Below, piece by piece: positions 7,984-16,689 of a stretch of 53,851 bases of DNA. The stretch is from CAYZUE01 sp964481825. GTDB taxonomy: Archaea; Hydrothermarchaeota; Hydrothermarchaeia; Hydrothermarchaeales; JALUUU01. Below the pieces are notes generated by a model, which did not search any database, was not told where the DNA came from, and worked only from the letters and a program-made list of their open reading frames with translations. The position numbers and the translations under genes were made by a program. Positions within the stretch are counted from its first letter, which is position 1. Each line of letters starts with the position of its first letter. The DNA is taken from NCBI GenBank assembly GCA_964481825.1, contig CAYZUE010000002.1, positions 1-53,851 of the forward strand. Reading direction: 5' to 3'.

Positions 7984-9186
7984 CTACATTTTAGAGAGTA
8001 ATTCATAATTCAAGAATTTGTCCAAATATCCGAGCATGCGCTTATTTTTTAAGAGTTCTTTTATAAATTTAGATGGCCTATCTGTATCTTGATATCTAAT
8101 CATTAATTTGTCTATTTCCTCCTCTATTGCGAGATCAAAGATCTCTTCAATATCATCGTCACTAAGAGAATCAAATAATTGCCGTATAACTTCATGTATC
8201 TTCAAATCAAACCCAATCCCGGCCATCCATTTATCTGAATAATGTTTATTAAAAAAACTCTCGGAATAGTCTTCTTCTTCAAGTGCTTTTACACAGGCTT
8301 TACCTGCAATTTTTGCGGAGATCCCCCCAGTAATAACTCCCCCTCCAGTACTTGCCTTAACATGCCCCGCAGCATCGCCAACGATAATCGTTCTATTAGA
8401 AACAGAATTATCAACAGTCTCAACTGGAAATGACCCCATATTGATCTCTAAAATACTGCTACTATCGATTTTTTTAGATGCTATAGGGTGATTCATCATA
8501 AAATGGTTTAAATATTCTCTAAGTTTCTTTTTAGGTCTTCTAACTCCAACACCAACTTCGTATGTATCTTCTTTAGGAAGAATCCATGCAAAAAAATTGG
8601 GAGCATAACTTTGCCCAAAATACAATTCTGCTATCTCTCTTTCAACGTCGGCATGTTTCACTTCTATTTGGATAGCCGACACAATTTTATTTGGAGTTTT
8701 AAGATTGAATTGTCTTGCAGTTTTTGAACGAACCCCATCAGCTCCAATTAAAATTTTAGATTGATGAATTTCATTTCCATTAATCCCATTAGTTTTGACT
8801 TTAACGTTCTGATTTATGGAAATTCCTTCAACTGTGGTTTTCAATTTAAAATGTGTTCCTACTCTTGCAGCCCCTCTTGCTAGAAATTTGTCAAAAGACT
8901 TTTTCTCTACCACGTGAGCACGTTCTACATTAGAGTAAGCTCCAAATTCTTTCCCCTGGGGAGAGTAAAAGCGTCCTCCTTTGATAGTATTTGAGATAAT
9001 CCGTTTATCAAGTGACAACCCTAATGTTTTGAGACCCGATACACTATACAAACCAGAACATTGGACTGGATAACCAATTTCTGGATGCTCCTCAATTACA
9101 CAAACTTTGTGCCCTGCTCCAGCTATTTCTTGAGCGGTAATAAGACCTATAGGACCCCCTCCAACTATTATCACATCATATTTCAT
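7984..9186 (-). CDS. Geranylgeranyl reductase-family flavoprotein
   Basis: A 400-residue FAD enzyme. The dinucleotide-binding motif VGGGPIGLITAQE is at 8-20, the second FAD motif VGDAAGHVKASTGGGVITGG is at 269-288, and VQCSGLYSVSGL at 41-52 matches the PxxCxGL-type substrate-loop motif of the family. Archaeal members saturate the isoprenoid chains of (di)geranylgeranylglyceryl lipids, acting at the membrane surface; others act on different isoprenoids. The length fits. It may therefore contribute to archaeol synthesis together with carS at 31442, though organisms usually carry several paralogues. A TATA element at the right distance predicts a leaderless transcript. Confidence 0.85.
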   Translation of the reverse strand: MKYDVIIVGGGPIGLITAQEIAGAGHKVCVIEEHPEIGYPVQCSGLYSVSGLKTLGLSLDKRIISNTIKGGRFYSPQGKEFGAYSNVERAHVVEKKSFDKFLARGAARVGTHFKLKTTVEGISINQNVKVKTNGINGNEIHQSKILIGADGVRSKTARQFNLKTPNKIVSAIQIEVKHADVEREIAELYFGQSYAPNFFAWILPKEDTYEVGVGVRRPKKKLREYLNHFMMNHPIASKKIDSSSILEINMGSFPVETVDNSVSNRTIIVGDAAGHVKASTGGGVITGGISAKIAGKACVKALEEEDYSESFFNKHYSDKWMAGIGFDLKIHEVIRQLFDSLSDDDIEEIFDLAIEEEIDKLMIRYQDTDRPSKFIKELLKNKRMLGYLDKFLNYELLSKM

Positions 9187-9206
9187 TGTGTTAAGTAGTT
9201 AAATAA

Positions 9207-9220
9207 AAGTATATAAAAAT
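9207..9220 (-). promoter_or_regulatory. TATA box of the geranylgeranyl reductase gene
   Basis: The minus-strand element ATTTTTATATACTT is centred about 27 bases before the ATG at 9186, the standard archaeal spacing for a leaderless start. Confidence 0.6.
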
Positions 9221-9283
9221 TGTATACTTTAATAATAGGGATAACATACCGATTTGTTAGTTGAAAATCGTGGATATTAGACA

Positions 9284-9297
9284 GAACAACGTTGTTC
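9284..9297. promoter_or_regulatory. Perfect 14-base palindrome, possible operator
   Basis: GAACAACGTTGTTC is its own reverse complement. It lies in the 195-base divergent gap between the geranylgeranyl reductase and the DUF1616-like gene, 71-98 bases from the two predicted transcription starts. Its symmetry would suit a dimeric helix-turn-helix regulator. No second copy was noticed elsewhere in the window, although I could not search exhaustively. Confidence 0.35.
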
Positions 9298-9351
9298 AAG
9301 TGCAATTACTATTGGTTCTGGAATCAGATTGATCTCCGGGTATGCGATAAA

Positions 9352-9360
9352 TTATTTATA
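9352..9360 (+). promoter_or_regulatory. TATA box of the DUF1616-like/pth2/truD operon
   Basis: TTATTTATA is centred 26 bases before the ATG at 9382, so transcription should begin at or next to that ATG. This supports the internal ATG over an upstream open frame that begins at 9292 and whose extra 30 residues do not look like protein. Confidence 0.55.
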
Positions 9361-9381
9361 CTTAAAAAAAAAGGTCTTTTT

Positions 9382-9957
9382 ATGGACCCTTTAGAAGTCA
9401 CACGTCTAATTATAGGATTAACAATGATACTATTTTTGCCAGGTCTCACCTTGACTATGGCAGTGTGGCCTAAATCAAAAAACGATGTGTATTTAAAGGT
9501 GATTGAAAAGTTAAAAAAACATCGAATCAAAAAAATATCGTTGATTGGAAACAAGGATGAACTGAAAGACCTAATTTTATTAATGGAAGATAATCGGATG
9601 ACTACCGAAGTCAATCCTAAAGGAAATGATAAAAAAGAAGCATGTTTAGTCATTGGGGGCTTGAAAGAGAATCATCATATTCCACGGGCTGACTTTATTA
9701 TGTCTACAGAAGAAGAGATAAAAGATTCGATTAAAGTAGAAGATACAATAGATGGAACAGAACGAGTAGCTTTAAGTTTTGGCCTGAGTGTTGGATTAGT
9801 AGCTATCTTAGGGTTGTTACTGGACAAAACATCCTTTGGAATAAAATTGTCCAACGTGTTAATCTCTGTAGTAATTTTAATACTATCATTCTCTTTAATA
9901 TTTTACTTTAGACGGAAGAATTTTGGGATATTTAAACTATGGAGTAATTCTAATTAA
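9382..9957 (+). CDS. DUF1616-like membrane protein with internal insertion
   Basis: A 191-residue protein from the ATG at 9382. The N-terminal segment GLTMILFLPGLTLTMAVWP (about 12-30) and the later GTERVALSFGLSVGLVAILG followed by one more membrane helix match the beginning and the following part of DUF1616 proteins, which are archaeal membrane proteins of unknown function. Between them lies about 80-90 soluble residues (KKISLIGNKDELKDLI, ACLVIGGLK and so on) that look like a small alpha/beta domain inserted into the family. The C-terminus RRKNFGIFKLW is basic and probably cytoplasmic. The gene ends 1 base before pth2. The family resemblance is from memory of the LPG and ERxALSFGLS motifs. 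Confidence 0.6.
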   Translation: MDPLEVTRLIIGLTMILFLPGLTLTMAVWPKSKNDVYLKVIEKLKKHRIKKISLIGNKDELKDLILLMEDNRMTTEVNPKGNDKKEACLVIGGLKENHHIPRADFIMSTEEEIKDSIKVEDTIDGTERVALSFGLSVGLVAILGLLLDKTSFGIKLSNVLISVVILILSFSLIFYFRRKNFGIFKLWSNSN

Positions 9958-9958
9958 A

Positions 9959-10315
9959 ATGGATTATAAGCAGATTATATTGGTTAGAACAGATATTAAG
10001 ATGAGCTGTGGTAAAATCTGTGCACAGGTGGCTCATGCTTCCCTAGGAGCATCAGAGAAAGCACGAAAAGAAAAATCAAGATGGTATATTGCTTGGAAAA
10101 TGGAAGGACAAAAAAAGGTTGTATTAGAAACATCTGGCGAAGATGAAATGTTTGATTTCTGTAAACATGCAAAAAAAGGGGGAATATCATCTTATCTAGT
10201 TAATGATGCAGGGCTTACAGAACTTTCTCCAGGGACTTTAACAACTTTAGGTATTGGCCCAGCACCTAACGAACTTATTGACAAGATAACTGGAGATTTG
10301 AAGCTTTTTCGCTGA
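9959..10315 (+). CDS. pth2: Peptidyl-tRNA hydrolase, archaeal/eukaryotic type (Pth2)
   Basis: A 118-residue enzyme that releases peptides from prematurely dropped peptidyl-tRNA in the cytoplasm. The family signature is at the N-terminus: QIILVRTDIKMSCGKICAQ and VAHASLGA (4-31), followed by DAGLTELSPGTLTTLGIGP (about 85-103), which carries the Asp, Thr and Gly-rich loop of the active site. The ATG at 9959 is used because it puts the protein at normal length; an upstream frame from 9923 would overlap the preceding gene. Adjacency of pth2 and truD is common in archaea, and here only 2 bases separate them. Confidence 0.95.
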   Translation: MDYKQIILVRTDIKMSCGKICAQVAHASLGASEKARKEKSRWYIAWKMEGQKKVVLETSGEDEMFDFCKHAKKGGISSYLVNDAGLTELSPGTLTTLGIGPAPNELIDKITGDLKLFR

Positions 10316-10317
10316 AA

Positions 10318-11511
10318 ATGAAAACCCTATACAAACTTGAGAAAAAAATAGGAGTTGAATATTTTGCAACCTCAACACCACCTATATATGGAAAGCTTAG
10401 ATTAAAGATAGATGATTTTTCTGTTGATGAAATAGGCCTTGCATATCCAAAGAAAACTCTAGGGGGAGATTATACTCACTTCACCATGGAGAAATTCAAT
10501 TTGGATACAATATTTGCTATAAGAGCCATAAGTAAGACCTTGAGAATATCATCTAAACGACTAGGATACGCTGGAAACAAGGACAGGAGGGCTATAACTA
10601 AGCAGAGGGTATCTTGTTGGAAGGTAGATGTTGATAAACTAAAAATGGTTCATATCCCTAAAATTACTCTTTCGAACTTTACACAATATAGTGAAAAGAT
10701 TTCTATAGGAGACTTGGAGGGTAACAAATTTAGAATCATAGCTAGGGATATTTCCATGAATTTAAATGAGCTTGAAAAAATGATGAAAGAAACCCTAGAT
10801 GAATTATCACAAACGGGGATTCCAAATTATTTTGGTTATCAGAGATTTGGAATTATAAGACCTAACAATCACCTAGTAGGTATGAAATTAATTAAGGGGG
10901 ACATAGAGGGAGCAATTAATGAATATCTGTGCAAACCTTCACCATTAGAAAAAGATGATGCAATCTATGCACGGCAATATTTAGAAGATTCCTTAGACTA
11001 TAAAGGTGCCTTGAAAAGGTTCCCGCTGAGATTAAATTATGAGAGGTCTGTGATTCATCACCTTCACAATTCACCAAAAGACTTTGCAGGTGCATTAAGA
11101 CAACTCCCTCGAAAGCTTTCCATGATTTTTGTTCATAGTTACCAGAGTTATCTCTTTAATAAGATACTTAGTTATATGTTAAAAGAAGGGGGAGATATTA
11201 AATCGATAAAAATCCCCTTACTTGGATATCAAAGTTCATTGAAAGATAGAAAAACTAGCGTTATAGTAAATGATATCTTAGATAAAGAAAACATAAGCCT
11301 AAAGAATTTCTGGATAAAAAGTATGCCAGAATTGAGTTGCAAAGGTGTCTATCGGGCTGCTTCTGTCACAACTGATGTAAAATTAAAAACTTGTAAGGAT
11401 GATTTAAATCCTGGAAAGTTTGGATTTATTTCTGAATTTATTCTACCTAAGGGTTGCTATGCAACTGTGGTAATGAGAGAATTTCTTAAGACTGATCCAT
11501 TAAATTATTAA
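10318..11511 (+). CDS. truD: tRNA pseudouridine synthase D
   Basis: A 397-residue TruD, which converts U13 of tRNA to pseudouridine. The catalytic aspartate is D89 in the signature RLGYAGNKDRRAITKQRVS (81-99). The region GIPNYFGYQRFG near 165 is the second conserved TruD motif, and the archaeal insertion domain follows. The length is normal for archaeal TruD. It is the last gene of the DUF1616-pth2-truD run and overlaps the end of the convergent DUF354 gene by 26 bases (11486-11511), so neither gene has room for a separate terminator between them. Confidence 0.95.
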   Translation: MKTLYKLEKKIGVEYFATSTPPIYGKLRLKIDDFSVDEIGLAYPKKTLGGDYTHFTMEKFNLDTIFAIRAISKTLRISSKRLGYAGNKDRRAITKQRVSCWKVDVDKLKMVHIPKITLSNFTQYSEKISIGDLEGNKFRIIARDISMNLNELEKMMKETLDELSQTGIPNYFGYQRFGIIRPNNHLVGMKLIKGDIEGAINEYLCKPSPLEKDDAIYARQYLEDSLDYKGALKRFPLRLNYERSVIHHLHNSPKDFAGALRQLPRKLSMIFVHSYQSYLFNKILSYMLKEGGDIKSIKIPLLGYQSSLKDRKTSVIVNDILDKENISLKNFWIKSMPELSCKGVYRAASVTTDVKLKTCKDDLNPGKFGFISEFILPKGCYATVVMREFLKTDPLNY

Positions 11512-12463
11512 TCTCCTGATCTAGCACATTCATTGGATTTTCCAATGTTTTCTGAAGTTTTAAGGCATCTAACCGAATCTTGTCTTTTCTTTCAATGATT
11601 TCATCTATATGAGAAGAAATCTCTTCAATATTAGTAGCATGGACCATTAATTTTTTCTTAATTAAAAACTTGTCTACTCCTAAAACATCTTGAGGATAAT
11701 ATGATAATGTTGGAGTGCCTAATAGAGCACTTTCCCTATTCATTGTACCCCCACCACCGATGAAGGCACTCGCATGGAATATTAAATTGAGAGAATCTCT
11801 TGTATTAGGTATTGAAGCGTTGTCATAATTTAAATGACCTCTTGGTAGAATTAATACTTTAAATTTAGATGCTAGTGAATTAATAACTTTCTGAGTACTC
11901 TCAACTCCTGTGAAATAGGATGCTAAATGAGGCTCTGGCCTTAGTAGGATATATTGCTCCTTTATGATTCGTTCACCAGGAACAAAATCCTCTATATGAA
12001 CTAGTTCACACAACCCATTAAATGTAAGTATTTGGTCTTTATTAGCCCCCTGTTGACGAAGCTTCCTAGTATCTAGGGCAGAAGGCACCAATACTCTTGA
12101 ACAGAGGGGCAAGGTTAATCTATTCTGGTGTATTGCATGTTCATTGTCAACGATCTGAATACATGGTAGTTGAAGCCCAAAAGCTACTCGGGGAAGCTCT
12201 ACTGATTGTTTAGACATGCAGACATCAATTTGTTGTTCGGAAATTGTCTTTGTGAGTTCCAAAACTCTCAGGGCACTTTGTGCTAATTTGTTTTTTTTGT
12301 CTTGTCCTCCATGTTTTCCCACTAGATTAAAATAAATTTTCCTATCCTCTAAGAATTTTGTAATTTCCCCTTGTTTACGGACAGTTACAAATGTCTTATT
12401 GTTTTTTATAAAATTCTTAAAAAAAAGTACATGAGGATGATTTGTAATATCGATCCAAATCAT
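11486..12463 (-). CDS. DUF354 family protein (GT-B-like, surface-glycan locus)
   Basis: 325 residues from the ATG at 12463, which overlaps the previous stop as ATGA; an open frame continues 20 codons upstream but would run into the preceding gene. The N-terminus MIWIDITNHPHVLFFKNFI and the later FIGGGGTMNRESALLGTPTLS are the hallmarks of DUF354, a family distantly related to the UDP-GlcNAc 2-epimerase/glycosyltransferase-B fold and commonly found in archaeal and bacterial polysaccharide clusters. The biochemical activity is not established to my knowledge. It is the last gene of a five-gene operon whose other members point to lipid-linked glycan assembly. Confidence 0.85.
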   Translation of the reverse strand: MIWIDITNHPHVLFFKNFIKNNKTFVTVRKQGEITKFLEDRKIYFNLVGKHGGQDKKNKLAQSALRVLELTKTISEQQIDVCMSKQSVELPRVAFGLQLPCIQIVDNEHAIHQNRLTLPLCSRVLVPSALDTRKLRQQGANKDQILTFNGLCELVHIEDFVPGERIIKEQYILLRPEPHLASYFTGVESTQKVINSLASKFKVLILPRGHLNYDNASIPNTRDSLNLIFHASAFIGGGGTMNRESALLGTPTLSYYPQDVLGVDKFLIKKKLMVHATNIEEISSHIDEIIERKDKIRLDALKLQKTLENPMNVLDQEINNLMDQS

Positions 12464-13404
12464 ATTGAAGCCCCTGAAACAATTGCGATTAACACGAAAA
12501 ATCCCTCGATTGACCAGATACAATAAACAAGATCTTTTTCCCCCATAGGTTTAATTCTAAGCAAAAATCTAGGTAATGATAAGTTTCCACCTGTGGGCGA
12601 ATAAAGCTTTCCATTTTTTATAATTGTTGGAGATTGAGATTGTCGAGACATTATCCCTGCAGATAAGAATTTGAATGATGCATCTAAAATATAAGGAAAA
12701 AATATTATTGTTCCTAAGAAAAAAAACCCACCGTTTAAGATTGATATAAAAAGTGATGATCCAATTATTAGAGTACCTACATCACCTGGGAAAATTCGTG
12801 CAGGGAACTTGTTGAAATGTAGAAATGCAATGAGTGATCCGAAAACAATTGATGAAATAATGAGACTTGCTTCAGCTTTGTTCATATATGCAATGATGGA
12901 TACCCCAAATGAAGCTATAGCACCCATGCCTATTTCAAGACCGTTGAAACCTGCAAGCATGTTTGTGAAATTACATGTAATCATGAAAAGAATTGGTAAT
13001 ACCAGTAGTAATAGGAGACCATTATTATCAAAGGGCCATAGATACAGAGGATACAGTAGTCCAACCAGAGAGAAGCTAACAACTTTCTGGATAGGGGATA
13101 ATGTTATAAAATGATCTAGGATACCCAGCAATCCAATCACAATAGCAACAATTAGCGTGAAAATTAGAATGTGTTCATTAATGGTTAAGTACGAGAGAAT
13201 TAGAGAGATAGTTATGCCGAGAAGTATTGACAATCCTCCCATCTCCGGTATCAATGGATTACCTTCTTTGTGTAAATCTTGCCCTCTAATATTTCTTTTA
13301 TTCAAATATTTTAACAGAAAAGGAGTTGATAATAAAGTTGATAAAAAAGAGATGAATGAAAAAATGACGAAAAACATAATGATTAACTGCTCTTCAAGAT
13401 ACAA
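12460..13404 (-). CDS. Polyprenyl-phosphate sugar-1-phosphate transferase (MraY/WecA/AglH-like)
   Basis: A 314-residue polytopic membrane protein of glycosyltransferase family 4 (GPT type), with about ten hydrophobic segments. The signatures are EGNPLIPEMGGLSILLG near 47-63, the central NFTNMLAGFNGLEIGMGAI, and FPGDVGTLIIGSSLF, which carries an Asp of the metal site. Members move a HexNAc-1-phosphate from a UDP-sugar to dolichyl or undecaprenyl phosphate, the first step of lipid-linked glycan assembly, and AglH in methanogens does this with UDP-GlcNAc. The start is TTG at 13404 with an AAGG stretch before it, or ATG at 13377; both leave the first helix intact. It follows the lipoprotein gene by 5 bases. 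Confidence 0.88.
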   Translation of the reverse strand: MYLEEQLIIMFFVIFSFISFLSTLLSTPFLLKYLNKRNIRGQDLHKEGNPLIPEMGGLSILLGITISLILSYLTINEHILIFTLIVAIVIGLLGILDHFITLSPIQKVVSFSLVGLLYPLYLWPFDNNGLLLLLVLPILFMITCNFTNMLAGFNGLEIGMGAIASFGVSIIAYMNKAEASLIISSIVFGSLIAFLHFNKFPARIFPGDVGTLIIGSSLFISILNGGFFFLGTIIFFPYILDASFKFLSAGIMSRQSQSPTIIKNGKLYSPTGGNLSLPRFLLRIKPMGEKDLVYCIWSIEGFFVLIAIVSGASI

Positions 13405-13409
13405 AAACC

Positions 13410-14414
13410 TTACTCCAGCTCAAATAGATACGCATGATCATTACTACTACCAATTAAAAGGAATCTCCCATTCTTAGAAAAAACAACTCGGTTAACATTG
13501 TCAGCAACAAAGTATTTCCAAAGTAAATTGCCTTGAATATCGAAAATATACACGTTTTTATCCCAGGACCCAACAGCAACCAAATCATTTTTAGGGGAAA
13601 TTGCAACCCCGTAATTTGAAAATTCTGTTTCTCTCTTCCACTTTAGATTCCCATCATTAAATAGATAGATATTACTGTCTTCAGTACTGGCTGCGATCAA
13701 GTTTCCATTTCTATTGGCAGATACACCATAAACATAATCCCGAGGACCAAGCTTCTCCTTCCATAAAACTTCCCCCCCCATACTTAATTCATAGATGATG
13801 CCATTATCATCCCCTACGATTAGTGTATTATTTGCAAATGCCACGTCCCAAGCACCCCATGCACTCTTTTCAAGAAGGTAAGTCCAGATTACTTCATTTT
13901 CATTTAACAGGAATATTTCTCCAGTATTAGATGCAATGGCAATAAGGTTATCATCGGTAATATCTACTCCCCTCGAAAAACCTTTTAAAGACAAATTCCA
14001 GAGCTCTTGTCCATTTATATCTAGGTTATATAAGGTAATTTTATCGAATGTGTAACTTAATACAGCAATGGAGGCTGTATTTGGAGACATGGCAACATCT
14101 TGTATCTTACCGTTTGCCTTGAATTTCCAAATAAAATCTCCCTTTTTGTTAAGACAATATACACCACCATCCCATGACCCTAAGACTGAATATTCTGCAT
14201 TTTCAGATAATGCAACACCATAGATATTTCCATTAGTGAGGTACTTCCATAAGAGCCTAGGTTGCAATGATAGATGTTTCTGCAACTCTGAATTATCGAA
14301 AGTTTTTACAAGTGCTTTATTGGCAATAGTTGAGTCAGATTCTGAATTATTATTCTCTGATGGAAATTGGATACAACCAATAAGAAGGAATACTATAAAT
14401 AAACCAACTCTCAT
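13410..14414 (-). CDS. Lipoprotein with PQQ/WD40-like beta-propeller
   Basis: A 334-residue exported protein. The signal sequence ends in a lipobox-like LIGC (Cys at about 14), followed by a Ser/Asn-rich linker. Residues about 50-334 are six or seven repeats of roughly 40 residues of the pattern LLWKYLT..IYGVALS..GSWDGGVYCLNKKG, each with a terminal W, F or L and a Gly-Asp turn, as in PQQ- or WD40-like propellers. It should sit on the outer face of the membrane. The gene overlaps its upstream neighbour as ATGA and lies between a polymerase-like gene and the GPT gene, so a role in glycan export or polymerisation is inferred from position alone. No catalytic residues are evident. Confidence 0.8.
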   Translation of the reverse strand: MRVGLFIVFLLIGCIQFPSENNNSESDSTIANKALVKTFDNSELQKHLSLQPRLLWKYLTNGNIYGVALSENAEYSVLGSWDGGVYCLNKKGDFIWKFKANGKIQDVAMSPNTASIAVLSYTFDKITLYNLDINGQELWNLSLKGFSRGVDITDDNLIAIASNTGEIFLLNENEVIWTYLLEKSAWGAWDVAFANNTLIVGDDNGIIYELSMGGEVLWKEKLGPRDYVYGVSANRNGNLIAASTEDSNIYLFNDGNLKWKRETEFSNYGVAISPKNDLVAVGSWDKNVYIFDIQGNLLWKYFVADNVNRVVFSKNGRFLLIGSSNDHAYLFELE

Positions 14415-15631
14415 GTTGGTCCCTCGAGTTCATTACTTCCAATTGTGAGATAGAGGATTGAAAGAAAAAAAATAATACTTGTTAACTGAAGGCCTACTTC
14501 TACTAGAATAAAAGAGTGAGTAAGTGCCACAGAGTATAGAGCAAACTGAGTTTTAGTATTAGCTGATTTGTATAATGCACCGATATACAAGCCAAGGAGA
14601 AGACTAACAAAAATAACCCCTAAAATTCCAAAATCTAACATCCAAGGGCCAAGGAATGTCGAGGTTATAATATGAGGTGTTTGATAATCTAATACTTCTA
14701 TACTTATAATCTCTTGACTAATACTTAAAATGGCATTTCCTTTAAGAAGACCAAAAGGCATGCTCATGTCAACAATATTGGAAAAAACTCCGAGTGTAAA
14801 GCCTGCTCTGTAAAATATATAAAGTAAAGGTGATATTTCCCATGCACCATAGGCTGAAACAGCTATGAAATTGCTTAAAAAAGTAAGGATTAGTAAAACA
14901 AACAATACAGCTAGCAAGGTTTCTTTTAAAGATATTCTTTTAACAAGGATACCAGCAATTACTGCTGATATTAAAATGGCCACCGAATCCGATTTAAATC
15001 CTGAAAGAACCCCTAGGAAAACAAGTATAATAATTGCTGGGAATGCAAATTTCTTTGAATATGAAACAATAAATAAAGCAGCAGATACTGTAGCAAATCC
15101 ATGGAACAGTGCTCTGGCTGGAGTTACCGCAGTACTTTCCCGAATTGTGGATTCAAAAATGGGGATTCCTTTGAAAAGTATTACCATGGAGGAAATTACA
15201 GCTAATACCCCAGCTAAAAGGGCTAGAATTTTCAAATTGTTCAATCTCTTTGAGATATACCAGAGAAGAACAATATAACCCAGGGAGGCAGGAACAATAT
15301 AAATCAAACCAATGGAAAACGCAAGTTTAAGAGATAATATGCTGAAAAAGAAGATTAGAAAAATTACAGGTGTTTTTCTCATAATATTTATCCTTCCCCC
15401 AAATATGGCCGCTAAAAAGAGTATGAAAATTCCAATTAACGAAATAAGATAACTTATTAAACTGGGATTTGTTTTGAAAGATCCACTAGGTTGAAGTAGA
15501 AATTTTGAGGTGTTTGGGATCTCGTACGAAATAAAAGCTAACGCTAAGAATAAAAGGTAAACCAAAGGCAATGCAACCCATGGACTAATAATCTCTTTTT
15601 GCAATTTCCTTATAAAAAACATCAACTTCAT
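14411..15631 (-). CDS. Polytopic membrane protein, oligosaccharide repeat-unit polymerase-like (copy 1)
   Basis: A protein of about 400 residues with ten or more hydrophobic segments and few charged loops, as in Wzy-type O-antigen polymerases. The frame is open to 15679, but most of that extension overlaps the GT4 gene; ATG at 15631 or 15622, or a TTG at 15605, are the realistic starts. A motif pair shared with the gene at 17329-18624 is GIP followed by an acidic or Pro turn in the middle, and a C-terminal block (TSTFLGPWMLDFGILGVIF here) with a conserved D-x-GILG. Polymerase function is inferred from topology, the shared motifs and the locus. It overlaps the GT4 gene upstream and the lipoprotein downstream. 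Confidence 0.72.
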   Translation of the reverse strand: MKLMFFIRKLQKEIISPWVALPLVYLLFLALAFISYEIPNTSKFLLQPSGSFKTNPSLISYLISLIGIFILFLAAIFGGRINIMRKTPVIFLIFFFSILSLKLAFSIGLIYIVPASLGYIVLLWYISKRLNNLKILALLAGVLAVISSMVILFKGIPIFESTIRESTAVTPARALFHGFATVSAALFIVSYSKKFAFPAIIILVFLGVLSGFKSDSVAILISAVIAGILVKRISLKETLLAVLFVLLILTFLSNFIAVSAYGAWEISPLLYIFYRAGFTLGVFSNIVDMSMPFGLLKGNAILSISQEIISIEVLDYQTPHIITSTFLGPWMLDFGILGVIFVSLLLGLYIGALYKSANTKTQFALYSVALTHSFILVEVGLQLTSIIFFLSILYLTIGSNELEGPT

Positions 15632-16601
15632 CAGCCATCCTAGACCAACTAAACTTTTTAATTGTCTTCCTTCCCCCAAATATTAAACGATTTTTTAAAT
15701 CGTTGTCCTCAATGATTTTGTTAATAGCATCTGCAAGGGAATTTACATCCTCTTTTTTGACTAACAGACCATTTTCATCATTTACTACTATTTCTTTGAT
15801 TCCTCCTACGTCTGTTGCGATAATAGGTATACGTGCTTCCATTGCTTCAAGAAGGACTAAACCAAATCCTTCAGTTCTAGAAGGAAGTACAAAAACAAGA
15901 CTTTTATTTAAAATATCCCTGAAATCATCTAAATATCCATGGAAAACTACATCAATTCTTAATTCCCTAGCAAGTTTCTCCAGAACCTTTCTCTCACTTC
16001 CATCCCCAATGATTATAAGTTTAGAATCGGAGTGTTTCTTTCCAACTATCTCAAAAGATTTTATAAGGATATCAACACCCTTTTGTTTAACTAAGCTACC
16101 AACAAATACCACACCTTTATTCTTTATGCCCATATATTTGGACCTACTTGCTGACACACCCCCATATATGACTCTAAATTTTGTTTCTTCAACGCCGAGT
16201 TCCAGAGCCTGCATCTTAAGATACTTACTAACTGCAATAATTCCATCGGAATTAGAAATAATCCACCTTACCAAAGGTCGGAATAATGAACTATTGGCTA
16301 ATTCCGTGATATCCGATCCATGAAGAGTTAAGATTAATGGTTTTCTTTTAATCTTTTTTAAAATGACTCCTAGGAGTCCTTGAGGGATTGTATAATGAGC
16401 ATGGATAATATCAAAATTCTTAAAGATTCCTCTTAAAACCCCAAATACAAGGAAAAAAAAAGGTCTGATGATTCTAACATTTATATTGGGGATATATGTA
16501 ATTATTTCAAAAGTATGTTTAGAATTAGCAATTAAATTTTCTACATGCTTTACTACACCACCTCTACTTGGTTTCCATTGAGTAAGGAGTAAAATACGCA
16601 T
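15585..16601 (-). CDS. Glycosyltransferase family 4 (GT-B) enzyme
   Basis: A 338-residue glycosyltransferase. The N-terminal LLTQWKPSRGGVVKHVENL matches the donor/acceptor Gly-Gly loop of GT4 enzymes, ILTLHGSDI at about 92-100 is the usual acceptor-side motif, and SRTEGFGLVLLEAMEARIP carries the E-x7-E donor motif, followed by ATDVGGIKEIV. Such enzymes retain sugar stereochemistry and use nucleotide sugars on the cytoplasmic face of the membrane. It is the first gene of the minus-strand operon and divergent from another glycosyltransferase at 16690. Sugar specificity is not readable. Confidence 0.92.
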   Translation of the reverse strand: MRILLLTQWKPSRGGVVKHVENLIANSKHTFEIITYIPNINVRIIRPFFFLVFGVLRGIFKNFDIIHAHYTIPQGLLGVILKKIKRKPLILTLHGSDITELANSSLFRPLVRWIISNSDGIIAVSKYLKMQALELGVEETKFRVIYGGVSASRSKYMGIKNKGVVFVGSLVKQKGVDILIKSFEIVGKKHSDSKLIIIGDGSERKVLEKLARELRIDVVFHGYLDDFRDILNKSLVFVLPSRTEGFGLVLLEAMEARIPIIATDVGGIKEIVVNDENGLLVKKEDVNSLADAINKIIEDNDLKNRLIFGGRKTIKKFSWSRMADEVDVFYKEIAKRDY

Positions 16602-16689
16602 TATAAACTCATTATCTGATTAAATATAAAAAAGATAACTCCTTAGAAAATATTATAAACATGTAAAAAACACTGCATATCGGTATACA

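Noticed and set aside
9239..9351. A structured RNA upstream of the DUF1616-like gene
   Set aside because: Two small inverted repeats occur, but no recognisable riboswitch, box C/D or H/ACA features, and the leaderless promoter lies downstream of them.
9292..9381. An upstream in-frame extension of 30 residues for the DUF1616-like gene
   Set aside because: The extra residues (CNYYWFWNQIDL and so on) look non-coding, and the TATA box is 26 bases before the internal ATG.
15632..15679. A longer N-terminus for the polymerase-like gene
   Set aside because: The additional 16 residues (GEGRQLKSLVGLGW) overlap the upstream glycosyltransferase more deeply and are hydrophilic, adding nothing to the first membrane helix.
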